Part shown: one piece after another, positions 52,857 to 61,550 of the stretch | How positions within the stretch are numbered: the first letter of the stretch is position 1 | How the letters are laid out: every line of letters starts with the position of its first letter | Source of the DNA: Vibrio sp. S17_S38 | GTDB lineage: Bacteria; Pseudomonadota; Gammaproteobacteria; Enterobacterales; Vibrionaceae | NCBI RefSeq assembly: GCF_014694375.1 | Contig: NZ_JAAUWW010000004.1 | Span: 124,001-188,000 of the forward strand | Length of the DNA: 64,000 bases | Direction of reading: 5' to 3' | Made by a program: the position numbers and the translations under genes | Notes under the pieces: model-generated | Told to the model about the DNA's origin: nothing | What the model saw: the letters and a program-made list of their open reading frames with translations, nothing else | Database searches by the model: none

Positions 52857-55514
52857 ATGAAAAAGACTTTAGCCACTAGCTTAAAAATAGCGACCTTACT
52901 CACCCTATCTTTCCCCACCTATGCATCACTTTATAATGTCACCGTCGCACAAGATGAGTCAGGTGATTACAAAACAATTCAAGAAGCACTAGAAAACGCA
53001 CCGAAAGATAACTCGCTTTACACTGTCTACATCAAAAATGGCACTTACAACGAAAGACTGAATATTGAACGCCCCAATATTTATCTCATTGGTGAGAATC
53101 GTGATCACACCATCATTACTGCTACTACAGCCAGTGGCACGTTAAAACCCGATGGTTCAAATTGGGGTACGACCGGAAGCCGAACAGTAAATATAAATGC
53201 CGAAAACTTTACTGCGCGTAGCTTAACCATTGCTAATGGCTTTGACTTTCCTGCCAATCAAATCAAAGCCGATGGCGATCCAACGAAAATACAATCGACA
53301 CAAGCTGTCGCTTTATTGATTTCAAACCAAGCCAACCACAGCCAATTTAAAAACGTCAGCTTAGTTGGCTACCAAGACACCTTATACATCAAATCTCCAA
53401 TGAATTATTTTGACCAATCTCGCATTAGTGGTCATGTTGATTTTATCTTTGGCTACGGTGGCGCACTCATAGAAAATAGTGACATTGTGGCGAGAAATAG
53501 AAACGATGTCGCAAGCGGAGAGCCTTATGGTTATCTCACCGCACCCGCCACAGATATTAAACAACCTTATGGATTTGTTTTTAAAAATTGTCAATTAACC
53601 AAAGAAAGCAACGAAGTTCCAGCTAACTCCTTCGCTTTAGGTCGCCCTTGGCATCCTACCACCACGTTTGATGATGGTCGTTACGCCGATCCAAATGCGA
53701 TTGGACACAGCGCTTTTATTAATTGCACGATGGATGACCATATTTATGGCTGGGATAAAATGTCGGGAACAGGCAAAGATGGAAGTAAAGTCTGGTTCAC
53801 CCCAGAAGACTCTCGATTTTGGGAATATCACAACCGAGGTGAAGGCGCCGTTCAATCACATCATACTCATTCAGACAAATTGAAAGACAAAGCCTACCGC
53901 CCGCAACTCAGTAAGCAACAAATCAAAAAATATGATAATGACATTATTTTGCAGGGATGGATTCCTGATCTTTCTTTACCAAACGACAGCCAATTAAAAG
54001 GCGAAGTTCTGAACCAAGCGATGAAATTCCCAGCAACCATTACCGTGATTGATAGCCTAGGGCAAACCGTAATAGCCAGAACCGATAAAAAGGGTCGCTA
54101 TCAAACCAACATTGCAAAAATGACGTTACCTATTGTCGTTTCTGTAGATGATCACAGTGGATTTTCCTGCTTAAACAGCGATAAAAAACGTTCACTCTGC
54201 ATGAGTGCATTGATTACGAAAGCAAATGCAGGTGACGTCACTATTGGAAATATTAATCCATTTTCAGATGTCATCGTTTCTAGTGTTGCCAGCGCCGCCG
54301 GTATAGATGGCCCACAACAATTGGTTGCCAAAGGATATGTACCAGCACTGCCTTTAGATGCGTTTGAATTGGCACAAACACACTTTGAACAGGCATTCGG
54401 CGACTTAGCACCTAACCGTAATAAAGATCAACGTAATAAAAAACAAAGTAATGAGCAGGGTAATAGTAAAAATAATGATTGGAATCCGGTTTCTTACTCG
54501 AAACAATACCATTCATTAATGGAGGATTTGATCAAGCAAGTGATCCACAATCGTGGCTACACCACCAGCACCGGCTTGGCATCAGCCACAACCTTAACCG
54601 ATTTAGCATTTCACCCCTTGCTGAGTGTCTCCGATAACCCAAGTTATCAGCTGCAAGCAGACCAATTATCACAAGTACAACAACAAGTGAAAAGAGCTAA
54701 AACAAGAGTGTTTATTGTTGGCGATTCAACCGTCTCTAACTATGAAGCCGATTTATTTCCAAGAATGGGTTGGGGTCAAGCCTTCGATTTACAATATACC
54801 ACTCCTGATTTGTCCATCGTGAATGCCGCACGTTCTGGCCGTAGTTCACGTGACTTCATTAATGGTCGCTGGTTAAGCAGTATTGAACCTTATGTACAGC
54901 GCGGCGATTATCTCTTCATCGAATTTGGTCATAATGATGAGAAATGTAATGGTGCCAATGGAGATAGAGGCCCAATTGATGTGGCAAACTTATGTACTTA
55001 CCCAAATAGTGCCGATGGTAGACCACAATCACCACGTTGGTTACCTCATTACTCTTTCCAACATTCTTTAGAGCGTTATTTATTGTTCGCCAAAATGCAT
55101 GGAATGCAACCAGTACTGTTCACACCACTTGCTCGCGCTAAAACGGCTCAAGGTGCCCTTGGCGCTCCGATAAATCCCGTACAGCATGTAACCAAACAAA
55201 ATGCGGATAATGGTTATGCTTTTTATGGCAGTTATACTCAAACCATTATTGATACGGCAAAAAAATATCACATCCCATTAATCGATTTACAAGCTGAATC
55301 CATCAAACTTGGCGATAATGCAGGTGAAAATTGGGATCAATTATGGCTAGCAGTAGATCCTAATCAATACCCATATTACGAAGGAAAAACCGGTAGCTTG
55401 GAAAAACCAGACACCACACATTTTCAGCAACAAGGAGCTCAAGCTATTAGTCAGATCGTGGTAGACAAAATAAAGTCACTACCAAAGTTAACAAAGCTAG
55501 CAGAGTTGCTTTAA
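52857..55514 (+). CDS. Pectin methylesterase (CE8) fused to rhamnogalacturonan-acetylesterase-type SGNH domain (CE12)
   Basis: An 885-residue exported fusion. After a signal peptide (LLTLSFPTYA), residues 25-370 are a CE8 methylesterase: TQAVALL, YQDTLYI, DFIFGYG and LGRPWHPTT. Residues 390-450 look like a carboxypeptidase-regulatory-type beta domain, then a Lys/Asn-rich linker. From about 620, a CE12 SGNH esterase has VFIVGDST, SGRSSRDF, FGHND and, near the end, DTTHF. Both catalytic sets appear complete. It would strip methyl and acetyl esters from pectin in the periplasm or outside, making it accessible to PelX. The CE8 half resembles the leaderless enzyme at 43447. Confidence 0.88.
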   Translation: MKKTLATSLKIATLLTLSFPTYASLYNVTVAQDESGDYKTIQEALENAPKDNSLYTVYIKNGTYNERLNIERPNIYLIGENRDHTIITATTASGTLKPDGSNWGTTGSRTVNINAENFTARSLTIANGFDFPANQIKADGDPTKIQSTQAVALLISNQANHSQFKNVSLVGYQDTLYIKSPMNYFDQSRISGHVDFIFGYGGALIENSDIVARNRNDVASGEPYGYLTAPATDIKQPYGFVFKNCQLTKESNEVPANSFALGRPWHPTTTFDDGRYADPNAIGHSAFINCTMDDHIYGWDKMSGTGKDGSKVWFTPEDSRFWEYHNRGEGAVQSHHTHSDKLKDKAYRPQLSKQQIKKYDNDIILQGWIPDLSLPNDSQLKGEVLNQAMKFPATITVIDSLGQTVIARTDKKGRYQTNIAKMTLPIVVSVDDHSGFSCLNSDKKRSLCMSALITKANAGDVTIGNINPFSDVIVSSVASAAGIDGPQQLVAKGYVPALPLDAFELAQTHFEQAFGDLAPNRNKDQRNKKQSNEQGNSKNNDWNPVSYSKQYHSLMEDLIKQVIHNRGYTTSTGLASATTLTDLAFHPLLSVSDNPSYQLQADQLSQVQQQVKRAKTRVFIVGDSTVSNYEADLFPRMGWGQAFDLQYTTPDLSIVNAARSGRSSRDFINGRWLSSIEPYVQRGDYLFIEFGHNDEKCNGANGDRGPIDVANLCTYPNSADGRPQSPRWLPHYSFQHSLERYLLFAKMHGMQPVLFTPLARAKTAQGALGAPINPVQHVTKQNADNGYAFYGSYTQTIIDTAKKYHIPLIDLQAESIKLGDNAGENWDQLWLAVDPNQYPYYEGKTGSLEKPDTTHFQQQGAQAISQIVVDKIKSLPKLTKLAELL

Positions 55515-55557
55515 GGTAAAAAAGCTACATCGTTAATGTATTAGCCACATAAAAAAA

Positions 55558-55628
55558 CACCTCGGCCGATTTATTAATCACATGCTTTTATTTAGTAAAA
55601 GCGTATCTTAATAAAAACAGTCGAGGTG
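55558..55628 (-). terminator. Long-loop hairpin, possible terminator for the minus strand
   Basis: CACCTCG (55558-55564) pairs with CGAGGTG (55622-55628); on the minus strand the right arm precedes a run of Ts. A second small hairpin (GCTTTTA/TAAAAGC) lies in the loop. It would end transcription of the EAL remnant, but the loop is long and the call is weak. Confidence 0.4.
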
Positions 55629-55666
55629 CTTGACCTTCTTTCTGAGCAATAAGTGAATAGTTAAGG

Positions 55667-56062
55667 TTATTTCAAATATGTTCGAATAAATTCATCTAGT
55701 GGAATTGGCTTACCGTAGAAATAACCTTGAAGATAGTCCACACCATTTTCTTTTAAATAATCAACCTGAACTTGATCTTCAACCCCTTCAGCAGTCAAAC
55801 TCAGATTTAACCTTCTGGCTAAATCGATAATATTATCCACCAATGGTGCGGAAACGGCATCACTACCAATTAAATCAATAAAGCTCAATTTAGTGTTATG
55901 AACACAAGCAAGCTCATCCAGTTTACATAAATGAATATATAGTGAAACTCTAGAATTATAACCAGTCTTGGTATCGGTTCTGAGCTCTACACTACCTAAA
56001 TATCTAATCGAATCAATGATAACTATAAATAAGAGAACGCTCACATCACACCATACCGCCAC
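55667..56062 (-). pseudogene. Decayed EAL-domain (cyclic-di-GMP phosphodiesterase) remnant
   Basis: A 131-codon ORF whose last 75 residues match the C-terminal end of EAL domains: the LARRLNLSLTAEGVED segment with the conserved Glu, LKENGVDYLQGYFYGKPIPLDEF. The EAL motif itself, the N-terminal substrate-binding residues and any sensor domain are missing, and the upstream 55 residues show only a faint, broken resemblance to EAL (DTKTGYNS). It is therefore a truncated and degenerate gene, without likely activity. It sits head-to-head with the DUF218 gene, 40 bases apart, which implies that a deletion removed its 5' part. Confidence 0.75.
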
Positions 56063-56103
56063 AATGTAAGATAACTTTCCTTGTTATTTATTTTGGAATC
56101 GTC

Positions 56104-57198
56104 ATGAAACGCACACTCTTATCTCTTACTTTTGCAGCGATCCTTTCTAGTTCTTTATATTCAGTACAAAGTCTTGCTGCATTAGATGTGGTTCAACCAC
56201 AAATCAATTATACGGAAATGACCTCTCAGCGTCAGGTCGTTGACCAGTTACTTAATGATGCCTATCAAGCGTTTAAAAATCCTGCTCGTATATCCCACGC
56301 AGGTTTTACGGCTAAAATGCCAACGAACATGGAGATGATCACAAGCAATCTACTTGATGCCTATAAGTTGGAACCTTATCGCGTTGACTTACTCTTTTCA
56401 GCGGCCAATGCGCAGATTTACAATAGTAATGTCGATCGAGCGATTGAGCTATTTAGTCAAGTTTTAGAGGTCGCTCCGGATGATGTAGATGCTCATTCAT
56501 ACCTTGTTATTTGGCAAAATTTTAAAGGTAATAAGAGTGAAGTGACTAAACATTTAAACGCGTTAGAGCAATTAAACAAAGGTCGTGTCGCTGATTTGAA
56601 GAAAATCATGTCGACCGTTAACCGAATCGTTGATACACCACTCAGTAATACGATTAAAGGATCAACCAAAGGTAATAATGCCATTATCACATTAGGCTAT
56701 GCTTTAAATCCTGATGGAAGCATGAATGAAATATTGATTGAACGACTTAACGCAACATTAACGATGGCCAAAAAGAATCCTAACGCTTACATCATTGTCA
56801 CTGGTGGAGTGCCTAAAAATCACAAAACTGAAGGTAAGTTAATGGCCAATTGGCTAGTGAAAAATGGTATCGATAAATCGCGCATCATTGAAGATAACTA
56901 CGCTAGAAGTACAGTCGAAAATGCGCTTTATAGTAGTTATATGTTAGCTCGCCATAATATCGATCACGCAACCATTATTAGCTCTGCAAGCCATGTTCGT
57001 CGTGGGCAAGCATTATTTGAAGTAGCTAGCTGGCAAACGGGCCCAAAAGGAATTAAGTTTGATACCTATGCCGCTAACGATCGTCCATTAGAAGAATTAA
57101 AAGTTCCTACCGATGGTGAATTACTGGGCATTTATCGTGACGCACTACGAGTTTACGGTATGTGGAGCTATCGCTCATATCCTTTAGAACAACGATAA
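56104..57198 (+). CDS. Exported DUF218/YdcF-type protein with TPR-like N-terminus
   Basis: A 364-residue protein with a signal peptide (MKRTLLSLTFAAILSSSLYSVQSLAA), a helical part with TPR-like repeats (LLFSAANAQIYNSNVDRAIELFSQVLEVAPDDVDAHSYLV), then a DUF218 domain of the SanA/YdcF/ElyC kind: NAIITLGYALNPDGSM, YIIVTGGV, and TVENALYSSYMLAR. The biochemical role of this family is not settled; some members act in envelope processes. Terminator at 57230-57266. Not related in any clear way to the pectin locus. Confidence 0.8.
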   Translation: MKRTLLSLTFAAILSSSLYSVQSLAALDVVQPQINYTEMTSQRQVVDQLLNDAYQAFKNPARISHAGFTAKMPTNMEMITSNLLDAYKLEPYRVDLLFSAANAQIYNSNVDRAIELFSQVLEVAPDDVDAHSYLVIWQNFKGNKSEVTKHLNALEQLNKGRVADLKKIMSTVNRIVDTPLSNTIKGSTKGNNAIITLGYALNPDGSMNEILIERLNATLTMAKKNPNAYIIVTGGVPKNHKTEGKLMANWLVKNGIDKSRIIEDNYARSTVENALYSSYMLARHNIDHATIISSASHVRRGQALFEVASWQTGPKGIKFDTYAANDRPLEELKVPTDGELLGIYRDALRVYGMWSYRSYPLEQR

Positions 57199-57524
57199 TA
57201 TCAATCCACTGTATAGCTGATAACCAAATAAAAAGGTGGCTAACATATATTGTTAACCACCTTTTTCATTATTGATTTCCTACACAAATAAGCACCGAAT
57301 AGTGATTCACCATAAGCGTACCGTAAAACCTATACATAACCTTTGGTCTAAATAGTTTGGCTCATTGAATCTCATAATCGTTTATTACTCGGTACTGAAC
57401 CAGCGTTTGAAATTTTGTTGATCCATATTTAATGGTTCATAATGCTAAACCATTAAGATCAGACTAAGAAAAATACTCATGGGTATTAAATTATGGCGGA
57501 GCAATATTGAGCACAACAATGAAT
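57199..57524. other. Gap between the DUF218 gene and mntP
   Basis: About 325 bases between convergent genes, without a convincing gene. It holds a strong bidirectional terminator: AAAAAGGTGGCTAACA with TGTTAACCACCTTTTT at about 57230-57266. The rest is AT-rich sequence with no recognised signal. Confidence 0.7.
57230..57266. terminator. Bidirectional terminator between DUF218 gene and mntP
   Basis: A stem of up to 16 bp with GGTGG/CCACC core and AT arms on both sides, T-rich on either strand. Confidence 0.88.
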
Positions 57525-58088
57525 TTACATTACATGATCACAGAACAGCCATACACCTACAGCAATCAGTATAAAACCACCAAAAGTTTCAGCTCTTTTA
57601 CCAATTAGATTCCCTAAAGCACCACCGAGCATAACGCCAATTGTGACCATGATGAACGTTGCAGAGCCAATCAATAACGCAGCAATTTCAATTCTCACAT
57701 CTATAAATGCAAGGCCAACCCCAACTGCCATTGCATCAATACTGGTTCCTATAGCAGTGAGAATAATCAATGCCAAAGACTGTTTTTTAGGTAACGAATG
57801 CTCACTTTCTTCGGTATGGTTAAAACTTTCGTAGATCATATGAAGACCTAATCCACACAATAAAACCAAAGCAATCCAATGATCCCATGACTCAACATAG
57901 GTTGAAGCAGAGCGACCAATAAACCAACCAATAATAGGTGTAATAGATTCGACAAACCCAAAGATTAGCCCTAATTTTAGAGCATAGACAAACGAGGTAT
58001 TTTTTATTCTGACACCTTTGCTAATAGCTGCGGCAAAAGCATCGGTGGACATTGCAAAAGCAAGAAGGATAAGGGCTAAGAGGTTCAT
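57525..58088 (-). CDS. mntP: Manganese exporter MntP
   Basis: A 187-residue membrane protein with six hydrophobic segments and the repeated motif DAFAAAISKG / SIDAMAVGVG typical of MntP (DUF204), which pumps Mn2+ out of the cell. E. coli MntP has 188 residues, so I take the ATG at 58088 with GGAG ten bases upstream, not the longer ORF to 58217. That upstream part is the non-coding riboswitch. The context shows manganese-dependent expression. Confidence 0.93.
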   Translation of the reverse strand: MNLLALILLAFAMSTDAFAAAISKGVRIKNTSFVYALKLGLIFGFVESITPIIGWFIGRSASTYVESWDHWIALVLLCGLGLHMIYESFNHTEESEHSLPKKQSLALIILTAIGTSIDAMAVGVGLAFIDVRIEIAALLIGSATFIMVTIGVMLGGALGNLIGKRAETFGGFILIAVGVWLFCDHVM

Positions 58089-58097
58089 TTTATTTAC

Positions 58098-58148
58098 AAC
58101 TCCGGTCAGGCTGAAAATTGAGTCCACAATACATCCACACGCCTGACC
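58098..58148 (-). promoter_or_regulatory. Expression-platform hairpin at the mntP ribosome site
   Basis: GGTCAGGC and GCCTGACC (58104-58111 and 58141-58148) form a perfect 8-bp stem directly abutting the GGAG ribosome site at 58098-58103. It lies between the riboswitch aptamer and the start, so it could hide or free the start region depending on the metal. Confidence 0.65.
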
Positions 58149-58162
58149 ATAAGGCATGGATA

Positions 58163-58271
58163 TATCGATGGTCTCGCCAACCAAGAGGTGTTCGTACCAT
58201 GGTGATTTCACCACCAATTATGTTGATACGGACTTTTCCATTAACTGGAAACAGGCTACTCCCCAACGAAG
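58163..58271 (-). ncRNA. yybP-ykoY manganese riboswitch upstream of mntP
   Basis: On the minus strand GGGGAGTAGCC (near 58264-58254) matches the 5' conserved loop, and GGCGAGACC (near 58178-58170) matches the 3' conserved loop. Between them TCAACA and hairpins TTCCA/TGGAA and GGTG/CACC fit the arms. The outer bases (CGTTGG with CCATCG) can form the P1 stem. This family binds Mn2+ and turns on mntP. The aptamer boundaries are approximate. Confidence 0.88.
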
Positions 58272-58308
58272 TTCAGAGATACTAGCAAAACTGGTAATGT
58301 TTAGCGAG

Positions 58309-59067
58309 CTAGACAAAAATAGTTTTTATGCCCGTTTGTTTCAATTTTTCTTGTTCTTCAATAGGTAAATTACTATCACATACGATGTAATCTAAATCTT
58401 GTAGATCACAGGCTTTAAATAATGAATATTTACCGAACTTGCTGCTGTCCGCTATCAAGACTTTCGTTGTCGCACTGGAGATCAGATCATGTTTTAGGGC
58501 AGATTTTTCTTCGGTTGGTGTCGTTATCCCTTTCTCGATACTCCATGAGTTACAAGTAATAAAAGCCACATCTGGATTAATGCTTCTCAATAAGGAGCGA
58601 CCATGCTCACCTATCGTAGACTGGCTACTATCATCCACTTTCCCTCCCGCAACGATCACTTCAATCTGCTTAAATTCCGATAAGAACAAGGCAATATGTA
58701 AATCCACGGTGATCACTCGCAGCGGCAGTTCAATAAAATGTCGTGCGAGTGTTAATGCAGTTGTTCCTGCATCGAGTACAACAGAATCTCCAGATTTAAC
58801 CAACCCCATGGCAGCTTCCGCTATCAACCGCTTTTCACGAATATTTTGGATCATTTTCTCGTTAGTGGTGGGTTGATTGGCAACAAAACGATTTAACGAA
58901 ACCCCGCCATGTGTACGGGATATTACGCCTTGCTCATCTAATTGGATCAAATCTCGGCGCACCGTCGCTGGAGATGCAGAGACAATTTTCACCAAATCTT
59001 CTACCGTCGCCAAATTATAAGATTTTAGATATTCTATTATTTTTTCAACTCGATGCTGATTTTTCAT
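58309..59067 (-). CDS. DeoR-family transcription repressor of the acid-sugar locus
   Basis: A 252-residue DeoR regulator with an N-terminal HTH (LATVEDLVKIVSASPATVRRDLIQLDEQGVISRTHGGV) and a sugar-phosphate-binding domain (GDSVVLDAGTTALTLARHF, PTEEKSALKHDLISSATTKVLIADSSKFGKYSLF). Its ATG overlaps the pdxA2 stop (ATGA), so it is the last gene of the kinase-pdxA2-regulator operon. It should bind the palindrome at 61426-61449 between the two arms of the locus and respond to a phosphorylated intermediate. The effector is not known. Confidence 0.88.
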   Translation of the reverse strand: MKNQHRVEKIIEYLKSYNLATVEDLVKIVSASPATVRRDLIQLDEQGVISRTHGGVSLNRFVANQPTTNEKMIQNIREKRLIAEAAMGLVKSGDSVVLDAGTTALTLARHFIELPLRVITVDLHIALFLSEFKQIEVIVAGGKVDDSSQSTIGEHGRSLLRSINPDVAFITCNSWSIEKGITTPTEEKSALKHDLISSATTKVLIADSSKFGKYSLFKACDLQDLDYIVCDSNLPIEEQEKLKQTGIKTIFV

Positions 59068-60050
59068 ATATTGCTTAACTTTACGGCCAATTCAACAGAA
59101 ACGATCATGCTCTCAGGATTCGCTTTACCTTGCCAAGCAATATCAAAAGCAGTGCCATGATCGGCGGAAGTACGGAAGAATGGTAACCCTGCAGTGATAT
59201 TAACACCATCATAAAAACCCATTAATTTTAATGGTATATGGCCTTGATCATGATACATAGCCACAACAATGTCATATTTACCCTGATGCGCTTGTAAAAA
59301 AACCGTATCAGGAGGACAAGGACCATACACATCAATACCTTCTGCTTTCATTGTATTAATCGAAGGCGTAACTATATTGATCTCTTCTTTACCAAATAAT
59401 CCATTCTCACCAGCATGAGGGTTTACACCTGCAACGGCAATTCTAGGATGTTCAAAGCCAGCTTTTTTCATAAAAGAATCAGCAATCCCAATAACCGTAT
59501 TAATTCTTTCTTGATTTAAATTCGTTAAAAAATCAAGTAGGGCAATATGAGTCGTAACATGGATCACTTTCAATGTGTCCGTATACAAGACCATTGCATA
59601 ATCTTTAGTATTGGTTAGCTTAGCAAGCAGTTCGGTATGACCTGGATATAAATGCCCAGCCGAATGAAGCGCTTCTTTATTCAAAGGTGCTGTTGCCACG
59701 GCGACAATATCACCAGATAAAGCTAATGATGTCGCTTTTTCAATACACCGATAAGCCAAATCACCCGCTTGTGGCTGAACTTTACCAAACTCAAAACTAC
59801 TGATATCGTCCAAAGGTATATCAATGACATTAACAACATTAGGTGAAAAGTTAGCCTCACTGACCTCATTAATAACATTGATCTTTGCTTGAGCGCACAA
59901 CCCTTTTTCAATGGTTAATCTCAAAATATCAGCACTGCCAATAACAATACATTGACGCCCTTTCAAAGAAGGCGCTTCCAATGCTTTCATAATAATTTCA
60001 GGGCCAATACCAGCCGGATCACCCATAGTTATGCCAATAATACCGTTCAT
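59064..60050 (-). CDS. pdxA2: PdxA2-type 4-phospho-acid-sugar dehydrogenase
   Basis: A 328-residue PdxA family dehydrogenase with ITMGDPAGIGPEI, TAPLNKEALHSAGH, GHTELLA, GVNPHAGENGLFG and MYHDQGHIPLK with metal ligands. True PdxA works in vitamin B6 synthesis; the copy next to a DUF1537 kinase is normally PdxA2, which oxidises and decarboxylates 4-phospho-threonate or -erythronate to dihydroxyacetone phosphate. The start at 60050 avoids the 158-bp overlap with the kinase in the longer ORF; it follows the kinase stop directly. Confidence 0.87.
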   Translation of the reverse strand: MNGIIGITMGDPAGIGPEIIMKALEAPSLKGRQCIVIGSADILRLTIEKGLCAQAKINVINEVSEANFSPNVVNVIDIPLDDISSFEFGKVQPQAGDLAYRCIEKATSLALSGDIVAVATAPLNKEALHSAGHLYPGHTELLAKLTNTKDYAMVLYTDTLKVIHVTTHIALLDFLTNLNQERINTVIGIADSFMKKAGFEHPRIAVAGVNPHAGENGLFGKEEINIVTPSINTMKAEGIDVYGPCPPDTVFLQAHQGKYDIVVAMYHDQGHIPLKLMGFYDGVNITAGLPFFRTSADHGTAFDIAWQGKANPESMIVSVELAVKLSNI

Positions 60051-60051
60051 A

Positions 60052-61362
60052 TTAAATCCTCTTTTCAATAAAATGGATAACCTGTAACAGAGTGGTTGAG
60101 TCGCCAAACCCACCCGCCTTGGTAAATACAGGAATTGATGTAAGCTGTGGATAAGATAAATACCCCCAAGGGACACATTCAGCAGTGATCCCTTGAAGAG
60201 TAAATTCACTTATATTTAATTGATGGCATATCGCTAATGCTATATCACCACCACATAAAAAGAGAGCACCTGGTTTCTGCAGGGTAATAATATTTTGAGT
60301 TAACTCAGCGAGAGATAATTTCACCTTATTGCCAAGTTCTTGACGAGATAGGCCTAAACGGTTGGAAATATTGATAAGCTGTTGTCGTTGATCTACATCA
60401 CGGCAAGTTCTCAAAAAACAATGCAGCCCAGTGGTCAAAAATTGTGCTGCTTGCTTCGCAATCATTGAGCAATACTGCTCACTGTTTAAAGACAATAAGG
60501 CTTCTACATCAACATCTATCACATGAGTGCTGTCTGATTCTTCAAGCCGTTTTTGTTGCTGCACACTCACTTCACTCATCGACCCGACAATGCCTAACAT
60601 CGGTATATTAGTCTTTATTAATTTGGGGATTGATATATCAGAAGAAAATTCAGCCAATGGCGAAACCACCCGTGTCATATCTCCAGTAGAAACCAATAAC
60701 ACTTGGCAAGGTAGCGATAATGCTGCGTTATAAATCAAATCTAAATCTTGAGTATTTTCAACATCACAAATAACAATTCGTGGTTTAAATTGCTGATACA
60801 TCATGAAAATTTCAGGTAACTGTGAAGAGCGAATATCATTAAGATAAATATTTTTGAACGGCCAATTCGTTTGAGAAGCAATAATATCGCTAATTCGAGA
60901 AGAGCTAATCGGTGATTTAGGATCACTGGCAAACTCCGTTTCTATCAATGGTAGTTCATCGACATAACAGATTCCTTGCAACGTTTTTCGGCCCACACTT
61001 GGGGCACCAATGGCGACGATGACCAGAGGAAAATCATTATCGGCAAGCGCTTCAATTTCTGCGCCAATATTACCTCTCAGCGTGGAATCAACTTTTTTCA
61101 ATAATATTTTCTGCTGAGTTAGTTGAGGAAAGTCAGCTTTCATCTTATGAATTTTGCTCTGGGCAACAGAAAAATGATCATCACGGCTATCGGTACATAA
61201 AATGTAACTTTGGTTAGCTGATGGATTTAGAGGCCTCTCGTCTGACGGCAAAATAACAGAGACCTTATTTCCTGAATAAACCAAACCAATACCAATGTCA
61301 TTAGCACCAGTAAAGTCATCCGCTACGATATAATTCAATGCCTGCCTCATTCTTGTCATCAC
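60052..61362 (-). CDS. DUF1537 four-carbon acid-sugar kinase
   Basis: A 436-residue kinase with an N-terminal domain (YIVADDFTGANDIGIGL, LLKKVDSTLRGNIGAEI) and a C-terminal nucleotide-binding domain (GALFLCGGDIALAI, TKAGGFGDST). The family phosphorylates D-threonate, D-erythronate or L-threonate at position 4. First gene of the minus-strand operon, with pdxA2 and a DeoR regulator; together they would yield dihydroxyacetone phosphate. The start may be the Met at residue 5 (MRQALNYIV). The precise substrate cannot be told. Confidence 0.87.
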   Translation of the reverse strand: MMTRMRQALNYIVADDFTGANDIGIGLVYSGNKVSVILPSDERPLNPSANQSYILCTDSRDDHFSVAQSKIHKMKADFPQLTQQKILLKKVDSTLRGNIGAEIEALADNDFPLVIVAIGAPSVGRKTLQGICYVDELPLIETEFASDPKSPISSSRISDIIASQTNWPFKNIYLNDIRSSQLPEIFMMYQQFKPRIVICDVENTQDLDLIYNAALSLPCQVLLVSTGDMTRVVSPLAEFSSDISIPKLIKTNIPMLGIVGSMSEVSVQQQKRLEESDSTHVIDVDVEALLSLNSEQYCSMIAKQAAQFLTTGLHCFLRTCRDVDQRQQLINISNRLGLSRQELGNKVKLSLAELTQNIITLQKPGALFLCGGDIALAICHQLNISEFTLQGITAECVPWGYLSYPQLTSIPVFTKAGGFGDSTTLLQVIHFIEKRI

Positions 61363-61425
61363 TTCTACTGCCTAATTTTCGACTGTATAAGCATCATAAA
61401 CAAAAAACATGCACGAATAAACAAC

Positions 61426-61449
61426 AAAATGATTATATTTAATCATTTT
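61426..61449. promoter_or_regulatory. Perfect palindrome, candidate operator of the acid-sugar locus
   Basis: AAAATGATTA at 61426-61435 is followed, four bases later, by TAATCATTTT at 61440-61449, a perfect 10-bp inverted repeat. It lies midway in the short region between the divergent kinase and alcohol-dehydrogenase genes and is a likely site for the DeoR-type repressor. Confidence 0.65.
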
Positions 61450-61550
61450 GATTAAATGGGAGCACGATCAAACTTATTTATACATTATTGAATTAGGATT
61501 AGGTTCAATTAATCGAAAACATGATTGAAGTAAATCAAATGAGGGATGGT

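Noticed and set aside
58089..58217. N-terminal extension of MntP
   Set aside because: The extra codons are the riboswitch leader; known MntP proteins begin at MNLLALILLA-like sequence.
60051..60209. Longer start for PdxA2 overlapping the kinase gene
   Set aside because: Would overlap 158 bp of a clear coding region; the internal ATG at 60050 matches the family start.
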